Shown here: one piece after another, positions 23,367 through 31,410 of the stretch
Position numbering within the stretch: position 1 is the stretch's first letter
How the letters are laid out: the number at the start of each line of letters is the position of its first letter
Origin: JALYNX01 sp963780755
GTDB lineage: Bacteria; Actinomycetota; Acidimicrobiia; Spongiisociales; ZC4RG35
NCBI GenBank assembly: GCA_963780755.1
Contig: CAWACX010000002.1
Coordinates: forward strand, 930,001 to 994,000
Direction of reading: 5' to 3'
DNA length: 64,000 nucleotides
The notes under the pieces: model-generated
Told to the model about the DNA's origin: nothing
Databases searched by the model: none
What the model saw: only the letters and a program-made list of their open reading frames with translations
Made by a program: the position numbers and the translations under genes

Positions 23367-24776
23367 ATGGCAACCGTAGACCTCGATCTCGGCGCCTACC
23401 GACTCGGATGGCACGATGACGTCGAGTACGCCTTCACGCCCCGGAAGGGCCTCGACGAAGACGTGATCCGCGAGATTTCGGCTCTCAAGGGAGAACCGGA
23501 GTGGATGCTGAAATTCCGCCTCAAGGCTTACGACCGCTTCCTCAAGAAGCCGATCCCTCAGTGGGGGGGCGGCGGTGCGCTCAACACCATCGACTTCGAC
23601 GACATCTACTACTACATCAAGCCGGCGGGTGAGCAGCAGAAGGACTGGGACATGGTCCCGGAGTCGATCAAGACCACCTACGAGCGGTTGGGCATCCCTG
23701 AGGCGGAGCGGAAGTATCTGGCCGGGGTCACCGCGCAGTATGAGTCAGAAGTCGTCTACCACCGCAACCGCGAGGACCTGGCGCAGCTGGGCGTGCTGTT
23801 CACCGACATGGACACCGCCCTCCGCGAGTACCCGGAGATCGTCCAGGAGTACTTCGGGACCATCATCCCCCCCAACGACAACAAGTTCGCAGCACTCAAC
23901 TCGGCGGTGTGGTCGGGTGGGTCCTTTATCTACGTGCCGCCGGGGGTCCATGTCGACCAGCCGCTTCAGGCCTATTTCCGGATCAACTCGGAGAACATGG
24001 GACAGTTCGAGCGCACCCTGATCATCGTCGACGAAGGCGCCTACGTTCACTATGTCGAGGGGTGCTCCGCTCCCGTCTACACCACAGACTCGCTCCACGC
24101 CGCGGTGGTCGAGATCATCGTCAAGGAAGGCGCTCGCTGTCGATACACCACGATCCAGAACTGGTCGAACAACGTCTTCAATCTGGTGACCAAGCGGGCT
24201 GCTGCCTATCGGAACGCGACCATGGAGTGGGTCGACGGCAACCTGGGGTCCCGCCTCACCATGAAGTACCCGGCGGTGTGGCTCATGGAGCCCGGAGCGC
24301 ATGGCGAGGTGCTTTCCATTGCCTTTGCCGGCGAAGGGCAACACCAAGACGCTGGAGCGAAGATGGTGCACGTCGCTCCCGACACCACGTCAACGATCGT
24401 GTCCAAGTCGATCGCCAAGGGCGGGGGGAGGTCCGGCTACCGGGGGCTGGTCCGGGTCGAGCCCGGTGCCGAGAACGCCAAGAGCTTCGTCCGCTGCGAC
24501 GCCCTCATCCTCGACGAGAACAGCCGCTCCGACACCTATCCCTACATGGAGATCGAGGAAAACGACGCCGAGATCGGACATGAGGCAACGGTGTCCAAGG
24601 TTGGCGAGGAGCAGCTCTTCTACCTGATGAGCCGTGGGCTCACCGAGGACCAGGCAACGTCGATGATCGTCGCCGGCTTCATCGAGCCCATCGTCAAGGA
24701 ACTGCCGATGGAGTACGCGGTGGAGATGAACCGGCTCATCGAGCTCAACATGGCGGAGGCAGGCGCCGTCGGCTGA
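23367..24776 (+). CDS. sufB: Fe-S cluster assembly protein SufB
   Basis: Scaffold subunit of the SUF iron-sulfur assembly complex, which normally works with SufC (ATPase) and SufD. The 469-residue protein has the full family sequence: DEDVIREISALKGEPEWMLKFRLKAYDRFLKKPIPQWG, FAALNSAVWSGGSFIYVPPGVHVDQPLQAYFRIN, VEGCSAPVYTTDSLHAAVVEI, IQNWSNNVFNLVTKRA, and SDTYPYMEIEENDAEIGHEATVSKVGEEQLFYLMSRGL. The ATG at 23367 is preceded by AGGTG. No sufC, sufD or sufS follows: 170 bases later a CNNM transporter begins. This departs from the usual suf operon, so the partners must be elsewhere. See the operator palindrome directly upstream. Confidence 0.95.
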   Translation: MATVDLDLGAYRLGWHDDVEYAFTPRKGLDEDVIREISALKGEPEWMLKFRLKAYDRFLKKPIPQWGGGGALNTIDFDDIYYYIKPAGEQQKDWDMVPESIKTTYERLGIPEAERKYLAGVTAQYESEVVYHRNREDLAQLGVLFTDMDTALREYPEIVQEYFGTIIPPNDNKFAALNSAVWSGGSFIYVPPGVHVDQPLQAYFRINSENMGQFERTLIIVDEGAYVHYVEGCSAPVYTTDSLHAAVVEIIVKEGARCRYTTIQNWSNNVFNLVTKRAAAYRNATMEWVDGNLGSRLTMKYPAVWLMEPGAHGEVLSIAFAGEGQHQDAGAKMVHVAPDTTSTIVSKSIAKGGGRSGYRGLVRVEPGAENAKSFVRCDALILDENSRSDTYPYMEIEENDAEIGHEATVSKVGEEQLFYLMSRGLTEDQATSMIVAGFIEPIVKELPMEYAVEMNRLIELNMAEAGAVG

Positions 24777-24851
24777 CGGCGCTATGCCGACGGGCGGGGT
24801 GGTGGGGAGATCAACACTGCGGGCGCCGTCGGGTGACGGTGCCCTGCCGGA
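24762..24851 (+). repeat. Imperfect 29-30 bp direct repeat, 60 bp apart, at the sufB 3' end
   Basis: The last codons of sufB and its stop (GGCGCCGTCGGCTGACGG at 24762-24779 and beyond, to about 24790) recur exactly 60 bases later (GGCGCCGTCGGGTGACGG at 24822-24839, to about 24851), with about six mismatches over 29 positions. The second copy is non-coding. It looks like a decayed tandem duplication or a scar of a local rearrangement. No function is suggested. Confidence 0.5.
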
Positions 24852-24946
24852 TGTCCCTGTAAACCCGGGCTCATATCTCTTAGAGTCCAGAGTCCCGTGA
24901 CACCCGGAGTCACTTCATAAGCACCTATCTCGGGCTGGCCTCGGCT

Positions 24947-26230
24947 GTGGTGCTCGTCCTTCTCACCGGGTTCTTCGTCGCCGGTGAGTTCTCGATCGTC
25001 GCCGTCGACCGCAGCAACGTGGAGCGCCGTGCTGCCGATGGAGACCGATCGGCGCGACGGATTCTGGGCTCGCTCAAGAACCTCTCGTTCGAGTTGTCCG
25101 GCGCCCAGCTCGGGATCACTGTCACGTCGTTGGCCCTGGGCGCGATCGCCGAGCCGGCAATCGGCAATCTCATCGAGCCCTGGATTGCCTCTTTCGACGC
25201 CTTCTCGGCATCCACGGCGCGGGCGATCTCGGTCACGGTGGCACTGATACTGGCCACCGGGTTGAACATGGTCTTCGGCGAGCTCGTCCCCAAGAACATG
25301 GCGATTGCCCGCCCATACCGGTCGGCCGTCGTCTTTGCGATTCCGATGCAGGTGATCAACCGGGTGCTCCGGCCGCTCATCCTCTTCCTCAACAACTCCG
25401 CAAATTGGACGGTCCGGCGCTTCGGGATCGAGCCCCGCGAGGAGTTGGCCGGGGTGCGATCGATGGAAGAGCTGGAGTTGATGATCCGGTCCTCGGGCGA
25501 GGAAGGCCGGCTGGACGATGACGAGCTCGAGTTGCTGACGAGAGCGATCACTTTCACCGAGAAGATGGCAGCCGACGCCATGGTGCCCAGGGTGTCGGTC
25601 GTCGGGCTGAGCCGTCATGACTCTCTCGCTGAGCTGCGCCGGGCGTCGATCGGGTCCGGGCACTCCCGGTTCCCGGTCTTTGGCGATGACCTTGACGACA
25701 TCGTTGGCATCGTCCACGTGAAGGACAGCATCGCCATCCCCGAGTCGCGTGTTCCGCTGACCCCGGTGGACCAGATCGTCAAGCCGGCGTTGCTCGTCCC
25801 GGAGACCAGCACGCTGGAGTTCCTCCTCGGAGAGCTTCAGGCCCAGGGCCGGGGGATGGCGGTGGTGGTGGACGAATACGGGGGCACGGCCGGGATCGTC
25901 ACCATCGAGGACCTGCTCGAAGAGATCTTTGGGGAGATCGAAGACGAGTACGACGTCGAGCCGGCCCCGGAGCCCGCCGTTGACCGCCCCGATGTCCTAT
26001 CGGGGCTACTTCACCGGCACGAGGTCGAGGAGCTGATCGGCTTCGAGTGGCCGGAGGGGCGGTACGAGACGCTGGGTGGGTTCCTCATCGCGCACCTGGG
26101 CCGCTTCCCCAGACTCGGGGAGGTGATCCGGGTCGGCGACACCACATTCGAGGTCCTGGCCATGGACCGTCAGCGCGTCGATCAAGTGCGGGTCGGGCGG
26201 GACGCCGAGCCGGGAGCGGTTGACTCGTGA
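24947..26230 (+). CDS. CNNM/CorC-type membrane transporter (hemolysin C family), first copy
   Basis: A membrane protein with the DUF21/CNNM transmembrane domain followed by two CBS domains and a CorC_HlyC domain. GFFVAGEFSIVAVDRSNVE, LSGAQLGITVTSLALGAIAEPAI and NMVFGELVPKNMAIARP are DUF21 signatures. AMVPRVSVVGL and HSRFPVFGDDLDDIVGIVHVKD belong to the first CBS, VVDEYGGTAGIVTIEDLLEEIFGEIEDEYD to the second, and ETLGGFLIAHLGRFPRLGEVI to CorC. Relatives transport or regulate Mg2+/Co2+. The true N-terminus probably starts earlier: in-frame STYLGLASAV precedes 24947, and a -10 like TAGAGT (24881-24886) lies 10 bases before a GTG at 24897 in a different frame, so a one- or two-base error near 24918 is possible. 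Confidence 0.87.
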   Translation: MVLVLLTGFFVAGEFSIVAVDRSNVERRAADGDRSARRILGSLKNLSFELSGAQLGITVTSLALGAIAEPAIGNLIEPWIASFDAFSASTARAISVTVALILATGLNMVFGELVPKNMAIARPYRSAVVFAIPMQVINRVLRPLILFLNNSANWTVRRFGIEPREELAGVRSMEELELMIRSSGEEGRLDDDELELLTRAITFTEKMAADAMVPRVSVVGLSRHDSLAELRRASIGSGHSRFPVFGDDLDDIVGIVHVKDSIAIPESRVPLTPVDQIVKPALLVPETSTLEFLLGELQAQGRGMAVVVDEYGGTAGIVTIEDLLEEIFGEIEDEYDVEPAPEPAVDRPDVLSGLLHRHEVEELIGFEWPEGRYETLGGFLIAHLGRFPRLGEVIRVGDTTFEVLAMDRQRVDQVRVGRDAEPGAVDS

Positions 26231-27522
26231 ACTGGGCAGCCGTGATCTGGATGGTGCTCCTGTTGTTGGCCAATGGGTTCTTCGTCGCCGCCGAGTTCGC
26301 GTACATCACAGCCCGTCGCAACCTGCTCGAGCAGAGCCGGACCAGATCGGCAGACGTGGCAATCAACCTCAACCGGCAGCTGTCCTTGAGCCTGGCTGCG
26401 GCCCAACTCGGCATAACCATGGCCTCACTGGTGCTCGGTTTCGTGGCCGAGCCGGCGGTGGCTCATGGCCTGGAGACATTGTTCGGTGCGACCGGGATGT
26501 CGGACAACGTCGTCCGCGCCGTCTCGCTGATCCTGGCGTTGCTCATCGTCGTGTTCCTGCACATGGTCATCGGGGAGATGGCGCCAAAGAACTTCGCTAT
26601 CACCAACCCGGAGCGTTCTGCGATAACGCTGGCGCTCCCGTTTCAGGCATTCATCGTCGTTTTCCGGCCACTGATCGCACTGCTCAACGGGGCGGCGAAT
26701 GGCGTGCTCCGGATGTTCGGGGTGGCGCCGGCCGATGCCCTCGCCGTGGGCCATTCCGCTGAGGATCTCGCGGTGATAATCGGGACCGGCCGTAAGGAGG
26801 GGGTCATCGAGGACTTCGCTCACCGACTCCTCAGTGGTGCGATCGTGTTCGGTGACCTCGATGCGTCGGCGGTAATGGTCCCCCGACCCGATGTGAAGAC
26901 AGCCCCCGCCATCGCGACCGTGTCAGAAGTCCGAGAATTGATGCTGGCCACGGGCCACTCTCGGATCCCGATCATCGGTGAGGACATCGACGACGTGATC
27001 GGCTTCGTGCACGTCAAGGACTTGATCGCCGCGAGCGAAGAGGAGCGGGAGCAGGCTCTCGCCGCACCGTCGATCAGAGAGGCACTCGGAGTGCCCGAGA
27101 CCGCCCCGCTCCGCAGCGTGCTGGCCGAGATGCGCAGGGCGCGCAGTCACCTAGCCGTCGTCGTCGATGAGCATGGGGGCACCGCGGGGATCATCACACT
27201 CGAGGACATCGCTGAAGAGTTGGTGGGAGAGATCGCCGACGAGCACGACACCCGCGAGGAGCGACTGTCTTTCGACACCCAGGGCCGGCTCGTGGCAGCG
27301 GGAACGGTCCGCCCCGATGAGCTGAGCCGTCTCGGTGTCCGCCTGCCGGCTGGGGAATATGAGACGATCGGCGGCCTGGTGATGGACCGGCTCGGTCGCC
27401 TACCCCAAGCGGGAGATGTGATCGAGGACGGCAACTGGCGGGTGGAGGTGCTGAGCACAGAGGGGCGTCGGGTTGGCGAAGTCGAGATCACGCAGCTGCC
27501 TGTCGAAGAGGACAGCGACTAG
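26227..27522 (+). CDS. CNNM/CorC-type membrane transporter (hemolysin C family), second copy
   Basis: A paralogue of the preceding gene, 431 residues, sharing the full domain order. DUF21 membrane region: ANGFFVAAEFAYITARRNLLEQ, AAAQLGITMASLVLGFVAEPAVA, HMVIGEMAPKNFAITNPER. CBS pair: AVMVPRPDVKTAPAIATVSEV, HSRIPIIGEDIDDVIGFVHVKDLI, VVVDEHGGTAGIITLEDIAEELVGEIADEHD. CorC_HlyC end: LGVRLPAGEYETIGGLVMDRLGRLPQAGDVI. The GTG start overlaps the stop of the first copy (GTGA), so the pair is translationally coupled and may form a heterodimer. Actinobacteria often carry such tandem pairs. The substrate ion is not deducible. Confidence 0.9.
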   Translation: MNWAAVIWMVLLLLANGFFVAAEFAYITARRNLLEQSRTRSADVAINLNRQLSLSLAAAQLGITMASLVLGFVAEPAVAHGLETLFGATGMSDNVVRAVSLILALLIVVFLHMVIGEMAPKNFAITNPERSAITLALPFQAFIVVFRPLIALLNGAANGVLRMFGVAPADALAVGHSAEDLAVIIGTGRKEGVIEDFAHRLLSGAIVFGDLDASAVMVPRPDVKTAPAIATVSEVRELMLATGHSRIPIIGEDIDDVIGFVHVKDLIAASEEEREQALAAPSIREALGVPETAPLRSVLAEMRRARSHLAVVVDEHGGTAGIITLEDIAEELVGEIADEHDTREERLSFDTQGRLVAAGTVRPDELSRLGVRLPAGEYETIGGLVMDRLGRLPQAGDVIEDGNWRVEVLSTEGRRVGEVEITQLPVEEDSD

Positions 27523-27782
27523 TTGCTCCTGCCCACGACATATCCCAGTATCAAGCCTCCGACGGCGGCCCACACCACCGAGAATCCGTCGCCGATCACG
27601 TAGATCCCTGGCGCCCCTGCGATCCTCATCACAGTCGACACCGAGATCCCGCCGATGACTCCCATCAGCACGGCGCCGAACATGTTGTCCGCGCTGCCGA
27701 TGAAGCCGCCGATCAGCCCGCCGACCGCCCCGACACCACCGATGACCGCCAGAGCTTGCCACGTGCTTGCTTCGAGAAACAT
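27519..27782 (-). CDS. Small glycine-rich membrane protein
   Basis: An 87-residue protein, almost entirely hydrophobic, with Gly-zipper spacing: VIGGVGAVGGLIGGFIGSADNMFGAVLMGVIGGISVS, then VVWAAVGGLILGYVVGRSN. Two to three membrane helices are predicted by eye. It resembles in size and composition stress-related small membrane proteins (GlsB/YeaQ type), but I see no decisive motif. It converges on the second CNNM gene, with a 4-base overlap. Codon use is normal. Confidence 0.65.
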   Translation of the reverse strand: MFLEASTWQALAVIGGVGAVGGLIGGFIGSADNMFGAVLMGVIGGISVSTVMRIAGAPGIYVIGDGFSVVWAAVGGLILGYVVGRSN

Positions 27783-28129
27783 GTGATCAGACTAGGCAGC
27801 GGCAGGCCGGCGTCGATGAGTTTGATTTGATCAGACCGAGATCAGCTTTTCCTCGAGAACGGCGGTCATCGGGAACTGGACCGACCGCCCGGCGAGGTTG
27901 AATGGCTCGGTTAGAAGCATCACGATCGTCGACGGGCCGCGGCATACGACATGGCCGGTATAGGTGTGCAACCCGTCCTGATCCTCGGTGATGAAGGTGA
28001 CAATCATCTCAATAGACTCCGACCCACTGAATCGGCATTTGGTTGCAAAATCCGAAGCGCGGATCTGACTGTTTTCATTCGCCGGCCTTTATCCATCCCT
28101 TACCTGTCCACCCATAGCGTGGGAGTGAA
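27783..28129. other. 347-bp gap with one small ORF and the response regulator promoter
   Basis: Besides the 58-residue ORF on the minus strand (27831-28007), the gap holds the promoter of the two-component operon. TAGCGT (28115-28120) lies 9 bases before the GTG at 28130. Three degenerate C-x-T-T units at about 11-bp steps (28076, 28087, 28098) lie just upstream and loosely resemble the repeats in front of htrA. I see nothing else. Confidence 0.4.
27831..28007 (-). CDS. Small ORF, 58 residues
   Basis: An ATG at 28007 opens a frame to a TGA at 27831-27833 in the otherwise unassigned gap between the small membrane protein and the response regulator. It reads MIVTFITEDQDGLHTYTGHV, then CRGPSTIVMLLTEPFNLAG and ends VLEEKLISV. 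GGAG lies 9 bases before the ATG. The alternating strand pattern would fit a small beta protein. It is too short for common gene-length cut-offs. Support is the ribosome binding site, plausible codon use and the lack of any other gene here. I do not recognise a family. Confidence 0.45.
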   Translation of the reverse strand: MIVTFITEDQDGLHTYTGHVVCRGPSTIVMLLTEPFNLAGRSVQFPMTAVLEEKLISV

Positions 28130-28804
28130 GTGCGCCTGCTCGTTGTCGAGGATGAACCAGATCTGGCCAATGCCATAGCGAGAGGCTTGCGCCGCGATGG
28201 GCACGCAGTCGACGTGGCCCTGACCGCGGGCGACGCGGACATCAAGCTGCGAACCGGCGGCTACGACCTCGTGTGCCTGGACTGGAACCTGCCCGACGGC
28301 TCGGGGCTCGGCCTGTGTCGGGCGCTGGTGTCGGGTGAGCTGCCCACCTTCGAGGGCGCACTCCCGCGCATCCTCATGCTCACGGCCCGTGACGCGGTGG
28401 AGGACCGGGTAGCGGGGCTCGATTCCGGCGCCGATGACTATCTGGTCAAGCCATTTGCATTCGCCGAGCTGTCGGCCAGGGTCCGGGCGCTGCTTCGTCG
28501 CGACGACGACCTGGGGCCCGTGATCGAGGTCGGCTCGCTGCGGATGGACCCGGCCCGCTTCGAAGCGAGTCGTGCCGGTGAGGAGCTCGATCTGACCGCC
28601 AAGGAGTTCTCGTTGCTGCATTACTTCATGGCGCATGCCGGCACCGTCCTCAGCCAGGAGCACCTTCTGGAGCACGTGTGGGACGAGATGGCCGATCCAA
28701 TGACCAATGTGGTCCGGGTCACAGTGAGCAACCTCCGCAAGAAGTTAGGCGACCCCCCGGTGATACAGACGGTCTCGGGACGCGGCTATCGGCTGGAGGA
28801 CTGA
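28130..28804 (+). CDS. OmpR/PhoB-family response regulator
   Basis: A 224-residue two-domain regulator. The receiver domain begins RLLVVEDEPDLANAIARGL (acidic pocket). YDLVCLDWNLPDGSG carries the phosphoacceptor Asp at about residue 50, LMLTARDAVEDRV the switch Thr and GADDYLVKPFAFAEL the conserved Lys. The C-terminal winged-helix domain (GEELDLTAKEFSLLHYFMAHAGTVLSQEHLLEHVWDE, VRVTVSNLRKKLGDPPVIQTVSGRGYRLE) binds DNA, usually as direct repeats. The GTG at 28130 has TAGCGT nine bases upstream. The kinase gene follows with a one-base overlap. Four 11-bp repeats in front of htrA downstream are its likely target. Confidence 0.92.
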   Translation: MRLLVVEDEPDLANAIARGLRRDGHAVDVALTAGDADIKLRTGGYDLVCLDWNLPDGSGLGLCRALVSGELPTFEGALPRILMLTARDAVEDRVAGLDSGADDYLVKPFAFAELSARVRALLRRDDDLGPVIEVGSLRMDPARFEASRAGEELDLTAKEFSLLHYFMAHAGTVLSQEHLLEHVWDEMADPMTNVVRVTVSNLRKKLGDPPVIQTVSGRGYRLED

Positions 28805-29952
28805 TGTCGGGCTGGCGCTCCATTCGATTCCGGCTCTCGGTCCAGTATTCCGCGGTGGTCTTCGGCCTCGGGGGAGCGCTGCTCGGGTTGGTCTACCTCG
28901 CCGCCCGCCGAGCCTTGAACGCCCAGACCATCACCCGGTTCGTAGTGCGAGGGGAGCCGGTGGTCATCGACGGTGTCCAGAGATTCGTCCCCACGATCGA
29001 GGAGCGGGAGCTGCGCACCCTCGAATCCCTCTTCAACGAGTACGTGCTGAATGAGCTCGCTCGTTACACGATTCTGTCTCTGATCGCGCTGTTCTTGTTG
29101 AGCATCGTCGTGGGTTGGGTGATGTCGGGCCGGGTGTTGAAGCCGGTCGAGGAGATCACCGAGGTGGCTCGGGAGATACAAGCCTCGGACCTCAGCCGGC
29201 GGATCGCGTGGCAGGGCCCAGACGACGAGCTCACCAGGCTGGCCAACACCTTCGACGGGATGCTCGAGCGCTTGGACCGTGCCTTCTCGAGCCAGCGCCG
29301 ATTCCTGGCCGACACCAGTCACGACCTTCGCACACCCCTGGCAGTGATCCGGTCCAACGTCGAGGTAGTGGCGGCGGATGAGGATTCGACCATCGAGGAG
29401 TGGAAAGAAGTCGGTGGCGTGATCCAGCGCAACGTGGAGAAGATGTCAGCAATGATCGAGGCGCTCCTGGCCACCGCCCGCCTTCAGACCGGCAGGGCCC
29501 AGGCCGTGACTCTGGATCTGGCGGGCTTGGTCAAGGGTAAGACAGCGGAGTTCGACAAGGTCGCGGAGATGCACGAGGTCACGCTGGAGGCCCGTGTCGG
29601 CCCGGCGGTGGTCGATGGGGTCGAAGTGACCCTCGATCGGGCTCTCTCCAATCTCCTCGACAACGCCCTGAGCGCCTCGAGCCCGGGGTCTGTGATCACC
29701 CTGGGGTCCGGGATCGAGGCCGACTGGGCATGGATGGCCGTCCAGGACGAAGGACCCGGGTTGCCCGAGGTGCCGGAGAGCGGTCGGGTTGGTCTCGGCC
29801 TCTCGATCGTCACCCAGATCGCCGAGGCCCACGGCGGGCACCTCGCCTCGTTCCTCGGGCCCGGAGACATGGGGACGACCATGGTGGTCTGGCTTCCCAC
29901 TGATGCGACCACGGGCCCTCCCCCTGTCCGCTCGCCTTTAGCCGCCATTTAG
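28804..29952 (+). CDS. Membrane sensor histidine kinase
   Basis: Partner of the upstream response regulator, 382 residues. Two membrane helices (YSAVVFGLGGALLGLVYLAA and YTILSLIALFLLSIVVGWVMS) enclose an external sensor loop of about 80 residues. A HAMP segment (RVLKPVEEITEVAREI) leads to the dimerisation/phosphoacceptor helix RRFLADTSHDLRTPLAVIRSNVEV (His at about 176). The ATPase domain has DRALSNLLDNALSA (N box), VQDEGPGLPE (G1) and GLGLSIVTQIAEAHGGH (G2). The ATG overlaps the regulator stop by one base. The arrangement resembles envelope stress systems that control HtrA-type proteases, in keeping with the protease gene 46 bases downstream. Confidence 0.92.
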   Translation: MSGWRSIRFRLSVQYSAVVFGLGGALLGLVYLAARRALNAQTITRFVVRGEPVVIDGVQRFVPTIEERELRTLESLFNEYVLNELARYTILSLIALFLLSIVVGWVMSGRVLKPVEEITEVAREIQASDLSRRIAWQGPDDELTRLANTFDGMLERLDRAFSSQRRFLADTSHDLRTPLAVIRSNVEVVAADEDSTIEEWKEVGGVIQRNVEKMSAMIEALLATARLQTGRAQAVTLDLAGLVKGKTAEFDKVAEMHEVTLEARVGPAVVDGVEVTLDRALSNLLDNALSASSPGSVITLGSGIEADWAWMAVQDEGPGLPEVPESGRVGLGLSIVTQIAEAHGGHLASFLGPGDMGTTMVVWLPTDATTGPPPVRSPLAAI

Positions 29953-29991
29953 CACGCATTTAGGGGTCATTTACCGGTCGAGGGATACCGT
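29935..29991 (+). promoter_or_regulatory. Four 11-bp direct repeats and -10 box in front of htrA
   Basis: CCTTTA at 29935 and CATTTA at 29946, 29957 and 29968 form four consecutive 11-bp units (CCTTTAGCCGC, CATTTAGCACG, CATTTAGGGGT, CATTTACCGGT). OmpR/PhoB-type regulators bind direct repeats of exactly this 11-bp step. The first two units overlap the end of the kinase gene. TACCGT (29986-29991) is a -10 box 7 bases before the GTG at 29999, so the repeats sit where an activator would contact polymerase. Confidence 0.7.
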
Positions 29992-29998
29992 CGCGTCA

Positions 29999-31189
29999 GT
30001 GCCAGAGAGTTTTGAGGAAATGAACGAGCAAGAGACAACCCATCAGATACCGACCCTCGAGCCGGAGCCTGGCCAGGAGCACCTGGCAATCGAGCCTTCG
30101 ACCGAGCTTCCGGCCGCGCCTCAGCAGCCCGAATACCCCCAAGCGGAGGCTCAACCGGTCCCCACGTCAAACAAATCGCGGAAATGGGCGATCGCTCTCG
30201 CCGCCGTGCTTCTCGTGATCGCCTCCTCCGGCATCACCTATTTCGTCATGGCCCAGGACGACACTGACGCAGGGGAAGTCCCTGCGACTGCCACGGAGAG
30301 CAACGAGGACGGAGCGGCGCCAATCGTTGCCGGCGAGGAGCCCGTCGCCGATGCTGCAGCGATCATCCTCCCCTCGGTCGTTCAGATCCAGTCAGGTGGC
30401 GGCGTCGGATCGGGTGTCATCTATGACTCGAATGGCCTCATCCTCACCGCGGCCCATGTCGTGGAAGGTTCGGACACCGTGACGGTCCGCTTCGAAGATG
30501 GAGAGGAAGTATCCGGCACCGTGCTCGGAGGCACTTCGGGGGCAGACGTCGCCGTTGTCCAGGTCGAGCGCACGGGCCTCCCTGCTGCTGAGCTAGCTCT
30601 CGACGGAGCCGCACAGGTCGGCCAGCTGGCAATCGCCGTCGGCAGCCCATGGGGCCTTCAGGGAACGGTTACATCGGGGGTCATCTCCGCAGTCGACCAG
30701 CCGGTGGACGGCAACGCCCTGTTGCAGACCGACGCGGCGATCAACCCCGGCAACTCCGGTGGCGCTCTTGTCGACCGCGAAGGCCGCGTGCTCGGGATCA
30801 ATGTCTCCATCTTCTCGATGTCGGGGGCCAACGATGGAGTTGGCTTCGCAGTGCCGATCGATGTCGCCGCCGACCTGGCCGATCGAGTGGTGAATGGTGA
30901 AAGCCTCGGGTTTGCGATGCTCGGCGTGACCGGAAGCGATGTGGAGTCAGGCCAGGCCGGTGCCCTCATTGCCGAAGTCAGCTCAGACAGTGCAGCGGAC
31001 GAGGCCGGCGTCGAAACCGGAGACCTGGTCGTCTCGATCGACGGTGTTCCGGTTCAGGGCATCGAGGACCTGGCAGCACAGGTCAGGTCGCATCGCCCTG
31101 GGACCACGGTCGACGTCGTGGTGGTGCGCGACGGCGGAGAAGTCACGCTGACTGTCACTCTCGACGAGCGTCCTGCCGACCAGGGCTGA
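29999..31189 (+). CDS. HtrA/DegP-like membrane-anchored serine protease with PDZ domain
   Basis: A protein quality-control protease outside the membrane, 396 residues. A 60-residue Glu/Pro-rich cytoplasmic segment precedes one membrane helix (WAIALAAVLLVIASSGITYFVM). The trypsin-like domain has LILTAAHVVEG (His), GTSGADVAVVQVE (Asp) and LLQTDAAINPGNSGGALVDREG (Ser). A C-terminal PDZ domain runs from GFAMLGVTGSDVESGQAGALIAEV through DLVVSIDGVPVQGIEDLAAQV. The GTG at 29999 lies 7 bases after TACCGT and is likely a leaderless start; an ATG at 30020 with GAGG too close is the alternative. Probable control by the upstream two-component system through the 11-bp repeats. Confidence 0.9.
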   Translation: MPESFEEMNEQETTHQIPTLEPEPGQEHLAIEPSTELPAAPQQPEYPQAEAQPVPTSNKSRKWAIALAAVLLVIASSGITYFVMAQDDTDAGEVPATATESNEDGAAPIVAGEEPVADAAAIILPSVVQIQSGGGVGSGVIYDSNGLILTAAHVVEGSDTVTVRFEDGEEVSGTVLGGTSGADVAVVQVERTGLPAAELALDGAAQVGQLAIAVGSPWGLQGTVTSGVISAVDQPVDGNALLQTDAAINPGNSGGALVDREGRVLGINVSIFSMSGANDGVGFAVPIDVAADLADRVVNGESLGFAMLGVTGSDVESGQAGALIAEVSSDSAADEAGVETGDLVVSIDGVPVQGIEDLAAQVRSHRPGTTVDVVVVRDGGEVTLTVTLDERPADQG

Positions 31190-31215
31190 GCTCTCCTCCT
31201 CCAAAGCCCGCCAGT

Positions 31216-31246
31216 GACGGGCCCGGCTAACATCGCCGGGCCCGTC
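31216..31246 (+). terminator. 12-bp perfect hairpin between htrA and the riboswitch
   Basis: GACGGGCCCGGC (31216-31227) and GCCGGGCCCGTC (31235-31246) are perfectly complementary around the 7-base loop TAACATC. It begins 27 bases after the htrA stop. No T-run follows, as is common for terminator-like hairpins in high-GC Actinobacteria. It probably separates the htrA mRNA from the B12 operon. Confidence 0.6.
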
Positions 31247-31249
31247 GCT

Positions 31250-31410
31250 CGCGTCGGGAGCCTTGGAGGCAGCGAAGCCGGTTGGATCCCGGTGCTGTCC
31301 CGCAACTGTGAAGCCCCGTGAGGGGATGAGCCAGGTCGCCTGACTCCAGGGCCACGTAGACAGTCTCGGATGAAGACGACTCGTGTGCTCAGGGAAGCCA
31401 CCGGACTCTT
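31250..31410 (+). ncRNA. Cobalamin riboswitch
   Basis: The 5' region of the B12 uptake operon carries the conserved cobalamin aptamer core: GCGAAGCCGGTTGGATCCCG, then GCTGTCCCGCAACTGTGAAG (the CCCGCAACTGT element) and GATGAGCCAGGTCGCCTGAC (the GAGCCAGG-x-CCTG element), followed by ACGACTCGTGTGCTCAGG. Order and spacing match the B12 family. A perfect hairpin covering the ribosome binding site (31411-31431) follows, so control is likely at translation initiation: bound cobalamin would favour the closed state. The exact 5' boundary is uncertain by about 20 bases. Confidence 0.88.
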
